DNA of 64,000 nucleotides. Origin: Parvibaculum sp. Its GTDB lineage: Bacteria > Pseudomonadota > Alphaproteobacteria > Parvibaculales > Parvibaculaceae. The DNA is taken from the NCBI GenBank assembly GCA_002694985.1, contig NZNS01000001.1, positions 1 to 64,000 of the forward strand. The letters are read 5' to 3'. Positions 18,676-28,030 of the stretch are shown here, piece after piece (the stretch's first letter is position 1; every line of letters begins with the position of its first letter). The notes beneath the pieces were generated by a model. That model searched no databases. It saw nothing but the letters and a program-made list of their open reading frames with translations, and had not been told where the DNA came from. A program made the translations under genes and the position numbers.

Positions 18676-18842
18676 TCTTTTTTCGGTTCGTCTTTTTCAG
18701 GTTCGTCGTCGTCGAAGAGAATCCGCTCCGCCGCACCTTCGAGGTCGTCATACTGCCCGGTCTTCAGCGACCAGAGAAAAGCCACGAGGCCGAGAAGGCC
18801 AAGGAGCAAAGCCGCGGGTACAAGGAAGATCAGAATATTCAT
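18672..18842 (-). CDS. ccoS: cbb3 oxidase assembly protein CcoS/FixS
   Basis: A 56-residue protein: one N-terminal membrane helix (NILIFLVPAALLLGLLGLVAFLWSLKTGQYDDLEGAAERIL), the typical CcoS core with its QYDDLEG motif, and a Lys/Asp/Glu tail. CcoS is needed for cofactor (heme and copper) insertion into cbb3 oxidase. It starts inside the stop of ccoI (TGATG, 1-base overlap) and is therefore translationally coupled as the last gene of the ccoGHIS unit. Confidence 0.93.
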   Translation of the reverse strand: MNILIFLVPAALLLGLLGLVAFLWSLKTGQYDDLEGAAERILFDDDEPEKDEPKKD

Positions 18843-21064
18843 CAGGATTCACGCGGCGATTTTGCGCGCCGGGCGAGGTTGAGCCGGAGTGAGTTCAGCG
18901 TCACTGTGATGGAGGAACTCGACATGGCGACGGCGGCGACAAGCGGCGTCACATAGCCGGCAACGGCGAGCGGCACGGCGATGGCATTGTAGGCGAGTGC
19001 CAGGCCGAAATTCTCAAAGACGAGAGTGCGGGCTTTTCGAGCGACATCGACGGCTTCCACCACGGGGGTGAGCCTTGCGCCCTGAAAGATGAAGTCGGCG
19101 GCGGTCTGGCTCACATCGGCGGCATCGGCAGGCGAGATCGAGACATGGGCGGCGCGAAGTGCAGGGGCATCGTTGAGGCCGTCGCCAACCATCGCAACCT
19201 TGTGGCCTTCTTTCGTCAATTCTTCCAGGCGTGCGATCTTCGCGGCAGGCCGGGCGCCCGCGCGCCAGACCGTAATTCCAAGTGTCTCGGCAAGGCGTTG
19301 CACTGCCGGTTCGCGGTCGCCGGATAGAAGTTCGACGGCAAAGCCTCGTGCCTTCAAGGCATTGATGACTTCCTTCGCGTCCGGTCTCGGCGTGTCCTCG
19401 AAACGGAAACAGACGGGCGCGCGGTTGCCGCGCCGCAGCCAGAGCTCCGAGCCGCCATGCATGTCGCGCTGCTCGCCACCCGCATATTCGGCATTGCCAA
19501 GTCGGATCGTCTCGCCATCGAGCTGTGCTTCGAGACCCATGCCCGGTTCTTCGTGCACATCCTCAAGGAGAGGTGGGAGAAGTTCTTTCCCGTGGGCGGC
19601 AAGCGCAATGGCGAGCGGGTGTCTGCTTGACGCGGCAATTGCCGCGCCGAGGGCGATATCCGTCTGTGCGACCTCATTGCCGTTGACGAGATGCGGACGG
19701 CCAAGCGTCAGCGTACCTGTCTTGTCGAAGACGATAGTGTCGGCCTGTGCAAGCCGTTCCAGCCCGTCTGGTGCCTTCACCAACACGCCTCGCCGGAGCA
19801 GCCGCCCCGTCGCCACGACCTGTACCACCGGAACCGCAAGGCCGAGGGCGCAGGGACAGGTAATGATAAGGACGGAAATCGCGTAGGTGAACGAGGTTTC
19901 CCATGGCGCGCCGAGCGCGAACCAGAGTGCAAGCGTTGCCGCCGCCATGATGTGTACTGCGGGCGAATAGATGCGGGCAGCGCGGTCGGCGATGCGCACA
20001 TAGCGCGCGCGGCCCTGTTCGGCCGTCTCCATCAGGCGCACGATTTCGGCAAGCAGGGAATCGTCGTCGCGTTTCGTCACGCGAATAATGAGCGGGGCAC
20101 CCAGATTGAGTGTGCCGGCAAAAACAGGCGTTCCCGGTTTCACCTGTTCGGGCAGGCTCTCGCCGGTGACGAGGCTTGTATCGACCTCGCTCATGCCGGT
20201 CAGTATTTCGCCGTCGGCGGGGATGCGGCCACCTGCAACCACAAGCACCTTCATGCCCGGTTCGAGGTTTTCAATCGCAATGGAGCGATGCGTTCCATCC
20301 GGCGCAATGAGTGTGGCGGCGGTTGCGCGCAAACCCAGCAGATTCTCTGCCGCAGAGCAGGCTTTCGCGCGCGCCTGAACGTCGAGATAACGCCCGATCA
20401 GAAGAAAGAAGAGAAGCGTCACGCTGGCGTCGAAATAGACATGGCGGGCGTTCACCATGGTCTGGACGAGGCTCATCGTGGTCGCAAGGATGACCGCGAG
20501 TGCAATCGGTACATCCATATTCATCGTCTTCGCGCGCAGCGCCTTCAGCGCCGAACGGAAGAAAGGCTGGCCCGCATAGGCAATCGCGGGCAGCGCGATA
20601 AGCGCCGAAACCCAGTGGAAGAAGCTTCTCGTCGTCGCATCCATGTCGGTTACGAGACCGGACCAGACAGACACCGAGACGAGCATGACGTTTGCGGCGG
20701 CAAAGCCCGAAACGCCAAGCGCTTTCAGAAGAGAGCGGCTTTCCTGTTCGTCCAGTGTGCCGAGAAGTTTCGGATCGAAGGGGACGGCGGTAAAGCCTGT
20801 CTCGGCAAGTGCGTGGATAATGGCGCGCGCCTTGAGGCGGGACGGGTTCCAGCGTACGGCGACGCGCTTCGTCGAAAGATTGGCGCGGGCATATTCGACG
20901 CCGTCGAGATTTTTAAGTGCGCCTTCGACCTTGCGCAGGCAGCCGGCGCAATGCATTCCCGCCACGACGAGATCGAGGCGGGCTTGCCCGTCTTCTGTCT
21001 CACGCACGAAGAATTCCGGGTCTGCGCCCGGGCCATCTTCCGCGATGACTGCTGCATCGTTCAT
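18842..21064 (-). CDS. ccoI: copper-translocating P-type ATPase CcoI/FixI
   Basis: A 740-residue P1B-type ATPase that moves copper for cbb3 oxidase assembly. An N-terminal heavy-metal domain (GMHCAGC) comes first, followed by eight membrane helices with the CPC motif (TCPCALGLAVP), the phosphorylation site DKTGTLTLGRP and the hinge GDGLNDAPALRAA. Two ATG codons stand in tandem; I take the one at 21064, which gives better spacing to GAGG. It follows ccoH by 7 bases and overlaps ccoS by one. In related bacteria it supplies copper for the CuB centre of CcoN rather than acting in copper resistance. Confidence 0.94.
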   Translation of the reverse strand: MNDAAVIAEDGPGADPEFFVRETEDGQARLDLVVAGMHCAGCLRKVEGALKNLDGVEYARANLSTKRVAVRWNPSRLKARAIIHALAETGFTAVPFDPKLLGTLDEQESRSLLKALGVSGFAAANVMLVSVSVWSGLVTDMDATTRSFFHWVSALIALPAIAYAGQPFFRSALKALRAKTMNMDVPIALAVILATTMSLVQTMVNARHVYFDASVTLLFFLLIGRYLDVQARAKACSAAENLLGLRATAATLIAPDGTHRSIAIENLEPGMKVLVVAGGRIPADGEILTGMSEVDTSLVTGESLPEQVKPGTPVFAGTLNLGAPLIIRVTKRDDDSLLAEIVRLMETAEQGRARYVRIADRAARIYSPAVHIMAAATLALWFALGAPWETSFTYAISVLIITCPCALGLAVPVVQVVATGRLLRRGVLVKAPDGLERLAQADTIVFDKTGTLTLGRPHLVNGNEVAQTDIALGAAIAASSRHPLAIALAAHGKELLPPLLEDVHEEPGMGLEAQLDGETIRLGNAEYAGGEQRDMHGGSELWLRRGNRAPVCFRFEDTPRPDAKEVINALKARGFAVELLSGDREPAVQRLAETLGITVWRAGARPAAKIARLEELTKEGHKVAMVGDGLNDAPALRAAHVSISPADAADVSQTAADFIFQGARLTPVVEAVDVARKARTLVFENFGLALAYNAIAVPLAVAGYVTPLVAAVAMSSSSITVTLNSLRLNLARRAKSPRES

Positions 21065-21071
21065 CATGTCC

Positions 21072-21599
21072 TCAGTCGCGTATGACGACGCGCTTTTCCT
21101 CGACGAAGGTTTCGCCGTTGAGGCCCTCTGCCGCAATGCGAACAAGCCAGTTGCCCGAGTGCTCAAGCGGGAATTCGGCTTCATATGTGCCGGGGCCCGT
21201 CTGGACGAGCATCATGCTCTTGTCCTTGCCGGAGACAACAGGACGCCAGAATGTACCCCTGACGGCAAGGCCGTTGATGGGTTCGCCCTGCGCCCCGGAG
21301 AAGGTGACGTTAAGCGCCGTGCGGCGGCCTTCGCCGGGCAGCACGGTCGTCTTGATGCCGGAGGTCCAGCCGAGCTGGCGTTGTGCCTCCATCTGTTCGA
21401 GAAGATGATTATAGGTTCGGCCTTTCTGGTAGGCCCCCTCCACCTCCACGCCATCGAAGGTCGAGAGGGCGCGGTAGACCATCAGACCGTTCACGCCAAA
21501 AACGATGGCAAAGAAGAGAACGAAACCGCTCAGCACATGCCAGCCGGTGATCTTGCCGAAGCGTGTAGAGGGACGGAAATCGCTGTTCTCGACGCTCAT
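21072..21599 (-). CDS. ccoH: cbb3 oxidase assembly protein CcoH/FixH
   Basis: A 175-residue protein with one N-terminal membrane helix (GWHVLSGFVLFFAIVFGVNGLMVY) and a periplasmic beta-rich FixH domain (TYNHLLEQMEAQRQLGWTSG near the start). The start overlaps the end of ccoG by four bases (ATGA), so translation is coupled. CcoH is required for stable assembly of cbb3 oxidase and associates with the complex. Confidence 0.92.
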   Translation of the reverse strand: MSVENSDFRPSTRFGKITGWHVLSGFVLFFAIVFGVNGLMVYRALSTFDGVEVEGAYQKGRTYNHLLEQMEAQRQLGWTSGIKTTVLPGEGRRTALNVTFSGAQGEPINGLAVRGTFWRPVVSGKDKSMMLVQTGPGTYEAEFPLEHSGNWLVRIAAEGLNGETFVEEKRVVIRD

Positions 21600-23122
21600 T
21601 GGCCGGGCCCCCGGAAGGTGGTTTGTCTTGTCGCGGTCGTACCGTTCTCAAGATCGGTGACGACAAAATCGAAATCGGCTTCGCCACCGTTGAGGGCTTT
21701 CACCCCATCACCCGGCAGAGTCACGAAGAAGCGGAGGTTTTCGAGCTTGTCGGCTCCAACGGTCACAGTGCCGGTTTCTTCGCCTGCAAGGGCCGGTCGG
21801 GTCAGGATAGCCTTGTCGAGCCCTTCGATCGAGACGCGATATATGCGCTCGGAATGTTCCTTGTTGACGATCTTCACCTGATAGCCATTGCGTACCGAAC
21901 CATCGGAAAGCTGCACGAAAAGCGGGTTCCGGTCGGCGAGCACGCTGACATCGAGGGTGGAGCGATTGGAAAGTGCAAAAAGCATGATGCCGGCGACGAA
22001 GACGAGTACGGCGGAATAAAGGATCGTGCGGGGGCGCAGGATGTCGAGCTTCGGCGTTTCGCCTGCGCGGCGGCGTTCCTGGTTGCGGAACGTATCGTAA
22101 CCGATCAGGCCGCGCGGCCGCTCCACCTTGTCCATGATCTCGTTGCAGGCGTCGATACAGAGCGCACACTGGATGCATTCCAGCTGCATACCGTCGCGGA
22201 TGTCGATGCCCATGGGGCAGGCGGCCACGCATTGCCCGCAGTCGATGCAGTCGCCGCGGCCTTCCCAGCTCGTTCCCTTCTTGTGCGGTCCGCGTTTTTC
22301 TCCGCGATCGTCCTTGTAGCTGACGAGAAGGGATTCCTCATCGAACATCGCGCCCTGAATGCGCGGCCAGGGACACATATAGATGCAGACCTGCTCGCGG
22401 GCGATGCCGCCGAGCAGATAGGTCGTTGCGGCAAAAAGGCCGATGAAGAGATAGGCCGCCGCCGGAGCGTCGAAGGTGGCGAGTTGGCCCGCCAGTGTGG
22501 GCGCGTCCGCGAAATAGAATACCCATGCACCGCCTGTTGCCAGAGCGATCAGGATCCAGGTGAAATGCTTGCCCGTCTTGCGTGCAAGCTTGCCCATGCT
22601 CCAGGGCGACTTGTCCAGACGGATACGCTTGGCGCGGTCGCCTTCGAAGAAGCGTTCCACATGAATGAAGAGATCGGTCCAGACCGTCTGCGGGCAGGTA
22701 TAGCCGCACCAGACGCGGCCCGCGACGCTCGTCACGAGGAAGAGGCCGAGCGCGGCGAGGATCAGCAGGCCGGTGATGTAGTAGAATTCCTGCGGCCAGA
22801 TTTCGAGAAAGAAGAAATAGAACCGGCGTGACGGGAAGTCGAGCAGCACGGCCTGGTCGGGGAGGTTCGGTCCCCGATCCCAGCGAAGCCAGGGCGTGAC
22901 GTAGTAGATCGCCAGCGTTACCGCCATCACCAGCCATTTGAGGCGGCGAAATGTCCCGTGAACGAGCTTGGGATAAACCTTTACACGGCTCGCATAAAGC
23001 GGCCGGTTCTTTTCCGAATTGACGGCGGTGTAGCGCTCGCCCTCCTCGCCATGCGGGTTTGCGCCGGCTTCCATAGCAGCCTTGGCGGCAAGATGTTCGA
23101 GGGGGGCAGTAGTATCTGTCAT
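21596..23122 (-). CDS. ccoG: cbb3 oxidase accessory ferredoxin CcoG/FixG
   Basis: A 508-residue membrane-bound iron-sulfur protein. Its five or so helices include a NapH-like segment with GRVWCGYTCPQTVWTDLF. Two 4Fe-4S cluster motifs follow: CIDCGQCVAACP and CIQCALCIDACN. The periplasmic C-terminus has the Ig-like FixG domain (YQVKIVNKEHSERIYRVSIEG). CcoG is proposed to reduce Cu(II) to Cu(I) for the assembly of the oxidase. It is separated from ccoP by 69 bp holding a strong hairpin without a T tract, so it is probably transcribed partly by readthrough from ccoNOQP. No convincing Shine-Dalgarno is seen. Confidence 0.94.
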   Translation of the reverse strand: MTDTTAPLEHLAAKAAMEAGANPHGEEGERYTAVNSEKNRPLYASRVKVYPKLVHGTFRRLKWLVMAVTLAIYYVTPWLRWDRGPNLPDQAVLLDFPSRRFYFFFLEIWPQEFYYITGLLILAALGLFLVTSVAGRVWCGYTCPQTVWTDLFIHVERFFEGDRAKRIRLDKSPWSMGKLARKTGKHFTWILIALATGGAWVFYFADAPTLAGQLATFDAPAAAYLFIGLFAATTYLLGGIAREQVCIYMCPWPRIQGAMFDEESLLVSYKDDRGEKRGPHKKGTSWEGRGDCIDCGQCVAACPMGIDIRDGMQLECIQCALCIDACNEIMDKVERPRGLIGYDTFRNQERRRAGETPKLDILRPRTILYSAVLVFVAGIMLFALSNRSTLDVSVLADRNPLFVQLSDGSVRNGYQVKIVNKEHSERIYRVSIEGLDKAILTRPALAGEETGTVTVGADKLENLRFFVTLPGDGVKALNGGEADFDFVVTDLENGTTATRQTTFRGPGQ

Positions 23123-23150
23123 ATGAGTACTCGAGGATTGGATCCCCGGA

Positions 23151-23176
23151 GGCGGAACGCCGAGAAGCGTTCCGCC
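23151..23176 (-). other. 10-bp perfect hairpin between ccoP and ccoG
   Basis: GGCGGAACGC and GCGTTCCGCC flank a 6-base loop. No T tract follows on the minus strand, so it is not a standard terminator. It could instead protect the 3' end of the ccoNOQP transcript segment or act as a processing site that lets structural genes outnumber assembly genes. Confidence 0.6.
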
Positions 23177-23191
23177 TTGATCGTCAGGGGG

Positions 23192-24076
23192 TTACTTCTC
23201 GCCGCCGCCGAGGGAGTATACGAAGAGCGTCAGCGAGTTGATCGTGCCTTCATCGAGACGTTCGTTCCAAGCCGGCATGACGCCGCTGCGTCCGTTTGAC
23301 ACGGTTTTCACAATGGCTTCCTTGTCGCCGCCATAAAGCCAGATTGCATCGGTCAGGTTTGGTGCGCCGAGCTCCTGATTGCCGGAGCCATCGTCGCCGT
23401 GGCAGGCGATGCACTGGCTTGCGAAGACTTCGGAACCGCGTGCCGCCGCTTCCTGGTCTCCGGCGCGGCCCGAGAGAGAGAGCACATATTCGGCGACATC
23501 CGAAATCTCATCGCGGTTCAAGATGCCGTCACTGCCATAGGCCATCATTATGTTGAAACGCGTGTCGTCATCGCCGTCCCAGCGGATGCCGTGGGCGAGC
23601 GTCGTGTGAATGTCGTCCAGCGTGCCGCCCCAGATCCAGTCATCGTCATTGAGGTTGGGGAAGCCCTTGCTGCCCTGCGCACCGGAGCCGTGGCAGGGTG
23701 CGCAGTTGTCGCCGAAAGCGGCCTTTCCTGCACCGAGCGCCACTTCCATCAGCGCGGGATCGTTCGCAATCTCCTCAAGCGGCAAGGAGGCGATGCGTTC
23801 CATCGCGCCCGAGCGACTTTCGACGATAGCCGCAAGCTCGTCCGTGACGACTTCGCGCTGTTCATATCCGATCACACCCTTGGTGTAGGTCCAGCCATCG
23901 CCCGTCAAATAGGGCCATGCCGGCATCACGATCCAGTAGGCCACGGCCCAGGCAATCGAAACGTAAAAAGTGTAGATCCACCACTTTGGCAGCGGATTGT
24001 TCAGTTCGCGGATCCCGTCCCAGCTATGCCCGGTCGTTTCGACGCCGGTCACGTCGTCTGTGTGTTTCTCGCTCAT
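23192..24076 (-). CDS. ccoP: cbb3 oxidase diheme subunit CcoP/FixP
   Basis: A 294-residue membrane-anchored c-type cytochrome. A cytoplasmic N-terminus with the conserved GHSWDGIRELNNPLPKWW is followed by one helix (about 33-55). Two periplasmic heme c sites follow, CAPCH at 125-129 and CIACH at 222-226, with Met ligands expected in NIMMAYG and GVMPAWN. It passes electrons from the bc1 complex or soluble cytochrome to CcoO and CcoN. It overlaps ccoQ by four bases. Confidence 0.96.
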   Translation of the reverse strand: MSEKHTDDVTGVETTGHSWDGIRELNNPLPKWWIYTFYVSIAWAVAYWIVMPAWPYLTGDGWTYTKGVIGYEQREVVTDELAAIVESRSGAMERIASLPLEEIANDPALMEVALGAGKAAFGDNCAPCHGSGAQGSKGFPNLNDDDWIWGGTLDDIHTTLAHGIRWDGDDDTRFNIMMAYGSDGILNRDEISDVAEYVLSLSGRAGDQEAAARGSEVFASQCIACHGDDGSGNQELGAPNLTDAIWLYGGDKEAIVKTVSNGRSGVMPAWNERLDEGTINSLTLFVYSLGGGEK

Positions 24077-24276
24077 TGTCCGGGTTCCTTGTCATTCTTG
24101 CCGCTGTCTTCGGGGTCCTTGTCCTCGAGAGGCAGCTTCGCCATATGGTCGAATTTCTTCTTGTTCGAGGGCCAGAGCGCGTAGGCCAATACGGCGGCGA
24201 AGAGCACCATCATGAGGATGAGGCCGCCTGTTCCGAACCAGGTTCTCACCAGCGAATAAGTCGTTTCGCTATCCAA
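24073..24276 (-). CDS. ccoQ: cbb3 oxidase subunit CcoQ/FixQ
   Basis: A 67-residue subunit with one membrane helix (GLILMMVLFAAVLAYALWPSNKKKF), ending in the typical positive cluster and a polar Asp/Glu/Lys tail. CcoQ stabilises the CcoP-CcoNO interaction, especially in oxygen. It lies between ccoO and ccoP, 9 bases after ccoO. Confidence 0.93.
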   Translation of the reverse strand: MDSETTYSLVRTWFGTGGLILMMVLFAAVLAYALWPSNKKKFDHMAKLPLEDKDPEDSGKNDKEPGQ

Positions 24277-24285
24277 GGTCCGCTC

Positions 24286-25017
24286 CTATTGCTTGAAATC
24301 GGCATTCTCGTAGGCATTGAAGTCCACGAGTGTGCCGAGCATCTGCATGTAGGCGACAAGGGCATCGAATTCCGAAATCATCGCCGGGTTGCCGTCGAAG
24401 TCGCGGGCGACCGCTTTGGGGTAGCGCTGCAACAGCCCGTCCGTGTCGGCATCGGGTGTTGCCTGTGCTTCCAGATCTGCCTTCGCGTTCTCGATGTCCT
24501 CATCCGAATAAGGCACACCCGCCAGGGCAAGAGCCTTCAGGCCGCCCTCGATCTGGCTGTAGTCGAGCGGCGTCTGTGCGAGGAAGGGATAGCCGGGCAT
24601 CACCGATTCCGGCACCACAGCGCGCGGATCTTCCATGTGCAGCAGATGCCACTCGTCGGAATACTTGCCGCCGACGCGGGCGAGGTCCGGTCCGGTGCGC
24701 TTCGAACCCCACTGGAAGGGGTGGTCGTACTTGCTTTCCGCCGCCAGCGAGTAGTGGCCGTAGCGTTCCACTTCCGAGCGGAGCGAACGGATCATCTGGC
24801 TGTGACAGCTGTAGCAGCCCTCGCGGATATAGATGTTGCGGCCGGCGACTTCGAGCGGGCTATAGGGACGCACGCCCTTCACATCCTCGATCGTGCTCTT
24901 GATCAGGAACGTCGGAACGATTTCGACGAGACCGCCAATGGCGACAACGACGAGCGTCAGGACGAGGAGCAGGATCGAGTTCTTCTCAATCGTTGCGTGT
25001 GTGAACTTCTTTGCCAT
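24286..25017 (-). CDS. ccoO: cbb3 oxidase monoheme subunit CcoO/FixO
   Basis: A 243-residue membrane-anchored cytochrome c. An N-terminal helix ([23 protein letters not shown]) leads to the heme motif CYSCH at 68-72, preceded by the family-specific RNIYIREG. The Met ligand is expected in VMPGYPFL. It mediates electron transfer from CcoP to the catalytic subunit. It lies 12 bases after ccoN. Confidence 0.96.
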   Translation of the reverse strand: MAKKFTHATIEKNSILLLVLTLVVVAIGGLVEIVPTFLIKSTIEDVKGVRPYSPLEVAGRNIYIREGCYSCHSQMIRSLRSEVERYGHYSLAAESKYDHPFQWGSKRTGPDLARVGGKYSDEWHLLHMEDPRAVVPESVMPGYPFLAQTPLDYSQIEGGLKALALAGVPYSDEDIENAKADLEAQATPDADTDGLLQRYPKAVARDFDGNPAMISEFDALVAYMQMLGTLVDFNAYENADFKQ

Positions 25018-25029
25018 GACCTTTGCTCC

Positions 25030-26718
<1,689 letters not shown>

Positions 26719-26857
26719 GTCGCGCTATCCTTATGTGCGTTGCCTTCAGGCCGGATAGCTTCGGAGGTCAAGATACTCTCATTCGACGATTCATGCCCCT
26801 CTGCGTACCCAGCCACAAGACCTTAGCACGTGTATGGGTAAGCAAGCACTAGCCAGC

Positions 26858-26871
26858 TTGCCGCGCTGCAA
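26858..26871 (-). promoter_or_regulatory. candidate FixK/FNR-type box upstream of ccoN
   Basis: TTGCCGCGCTGCAA fits the relaxed FixK2 pattern TTG(A/C)-N6-(T/G)CAA but not the strict FNR form TTGAT-N4-ATCAA. A CATACA element at the right distance on the minus strand (about 26830-26836) could be the -10. Low-oxygen induction of ccoN is expected on general grounds, but this site itself is only moderately convincing. Confidence 0.4.
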
Positions 26872-26904
26872 AATGTCACATCCGTATAGAGGCTTCCGCC
26901 TTGT

Positions 26905-28029
26905 TCAACCGCGCAGGACCGCGCGGCGGAATCGGATGAGAGAGACGAAAAAGAAAATCGCGGCGATGCCCGTCATGACCATCAGTTGGGGCCAGACAAT
27001 CGGGAGCCCCGCCCCGCGATAGAGAATCGCTTGCGAAAACGCGGTGAAATGGGTGGCGGGCGAGAGCTGCATGATGGTTTGCAGCCATGGCGGCATGCTT
27101 TCTATCGGCGTGGCGCTGCCTGACAAGAGCTCGAAAATAATCAGCACAGGTATGGAAAGCAGGGCGAATTGAGGCATGGTGGATGCAAATGTCGCCAGCA
27201 TGATGCCAAGGCCCGTCACCGCCGCCAGGTAGACGGCGATACCGAAGGCGAAGAGTGTGAGTGAGCCTGCCACGGGTACGCCAAGCAGCATCTCCACCAC
27301 GACGATCAGCGAAGCGAGAGCGGCGACCAGTATCACGAGGCCATTGGCCCAGATCTTGGCCAGCATGATCTCGGCGGCATTGACCGGCATGACGAGGAGG
27401 TGTTCGACGGTGCCGCGTTCTCTTTCGCGGATCAGCGCCGCTCCCGCCAGAATGATAGCCAGCATGGAGATGTTGTTGATCACCTGCATCATCGATGTGC
27501 TGCGGATCGATTCCACATTGGGATTGAAGAGGAAATGGGAGACGAGGTTGATTGGCAGCGAGGTCGAGTAGCCGTGCTCCTGCAGGGTGGTGGTGATTTC
27601 CTGGGAAATGATCGAGGTGATGTAGCTGGTACCGATGCCTGCCAGCGACATGGCGGTGGCGTCTGCACTGACCTGGATCGTGGGGTTGTCGCCACGCAGG
27701 AGGTCGCGTTCGAAATTCGGCGGAATGTCGATCAGGAAGACGAACTCGTTCTTGTCCATGCCGGTGATGGCTTCGTCGGCTTGGATGTAGCGGGCTTCCT
27801 GAAAATAGGGCGGCAGCAGGGCCCCGGCGATCCTGCGCGACAAAAGACTGCGATCTTCATCCACGATGGCGACAGCCGCGTTCACGACCTCCGTCTTTGC
27901 GCCCGTGGCGACGGAATAGACGGCGAAGGTGAAGATATAGATGACCAGCGCGATCAGGATCGGGTCGGAACGAAAGGCGCGCAGTTCCTTGATGCCGAGG
28001 CGCCAGACATTTTTCAGAAAGTGCCGCAT
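26905..28029 (-). CDS. ABC-2 type permease, YhhJ-like
   Basis: A 374-residue membrane protein: one N-terminal helix (DPILIALVIYIFTFAVYSVA), a periplasmic domain of about 140 residues (VAIVDEDRSLLSRRIAGALLPPYF), then five helices from about residue 180 and the ABC-2 motif RERERGTVEHLLVMPV. Size and position match E. coli YhhJ (about 375 aa), the last gene of yhiI-rbbA-yhhJ. It starts one base after the stop of the fused ATPase gene. It probably dimerises with the permease half of that protein. The exported substrate is unknown. Confidence 0.88.
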   Translation of the reverse strand: MRHFLKNVWRLGIKELRAFRSDPILIALVIYIFTFAVYSVATGAKTEVVNAAVAIVDEDRSLLSRRIAGALLPPYFQEARYIQADEAITGMDKNEFVFLIDIPPNFERDLLRGDNPTIQVSADATAMSLAGIGTSYITSIISQEITTTLQEHGYSTSLPINLVSHFLFNPNVESIRSTSMMQVINNISMLAIILAGAALIRERERGTVEHLLVMPVNAAEIMLAKIWANGLVILVAALASLIVVVEMLLGVPVAGSLTLFAFGIAVYLAAVTGLGIMLATFASTMPQFALLSIPVLIIFELLSGSATPIESMPPWLQTIMQLSPATHFTAFSQAILYRGAGLPIVWPQLMVMTGIAAIFFFVSLIRFRRAVLRG

Positions 28030-28030
28030 G

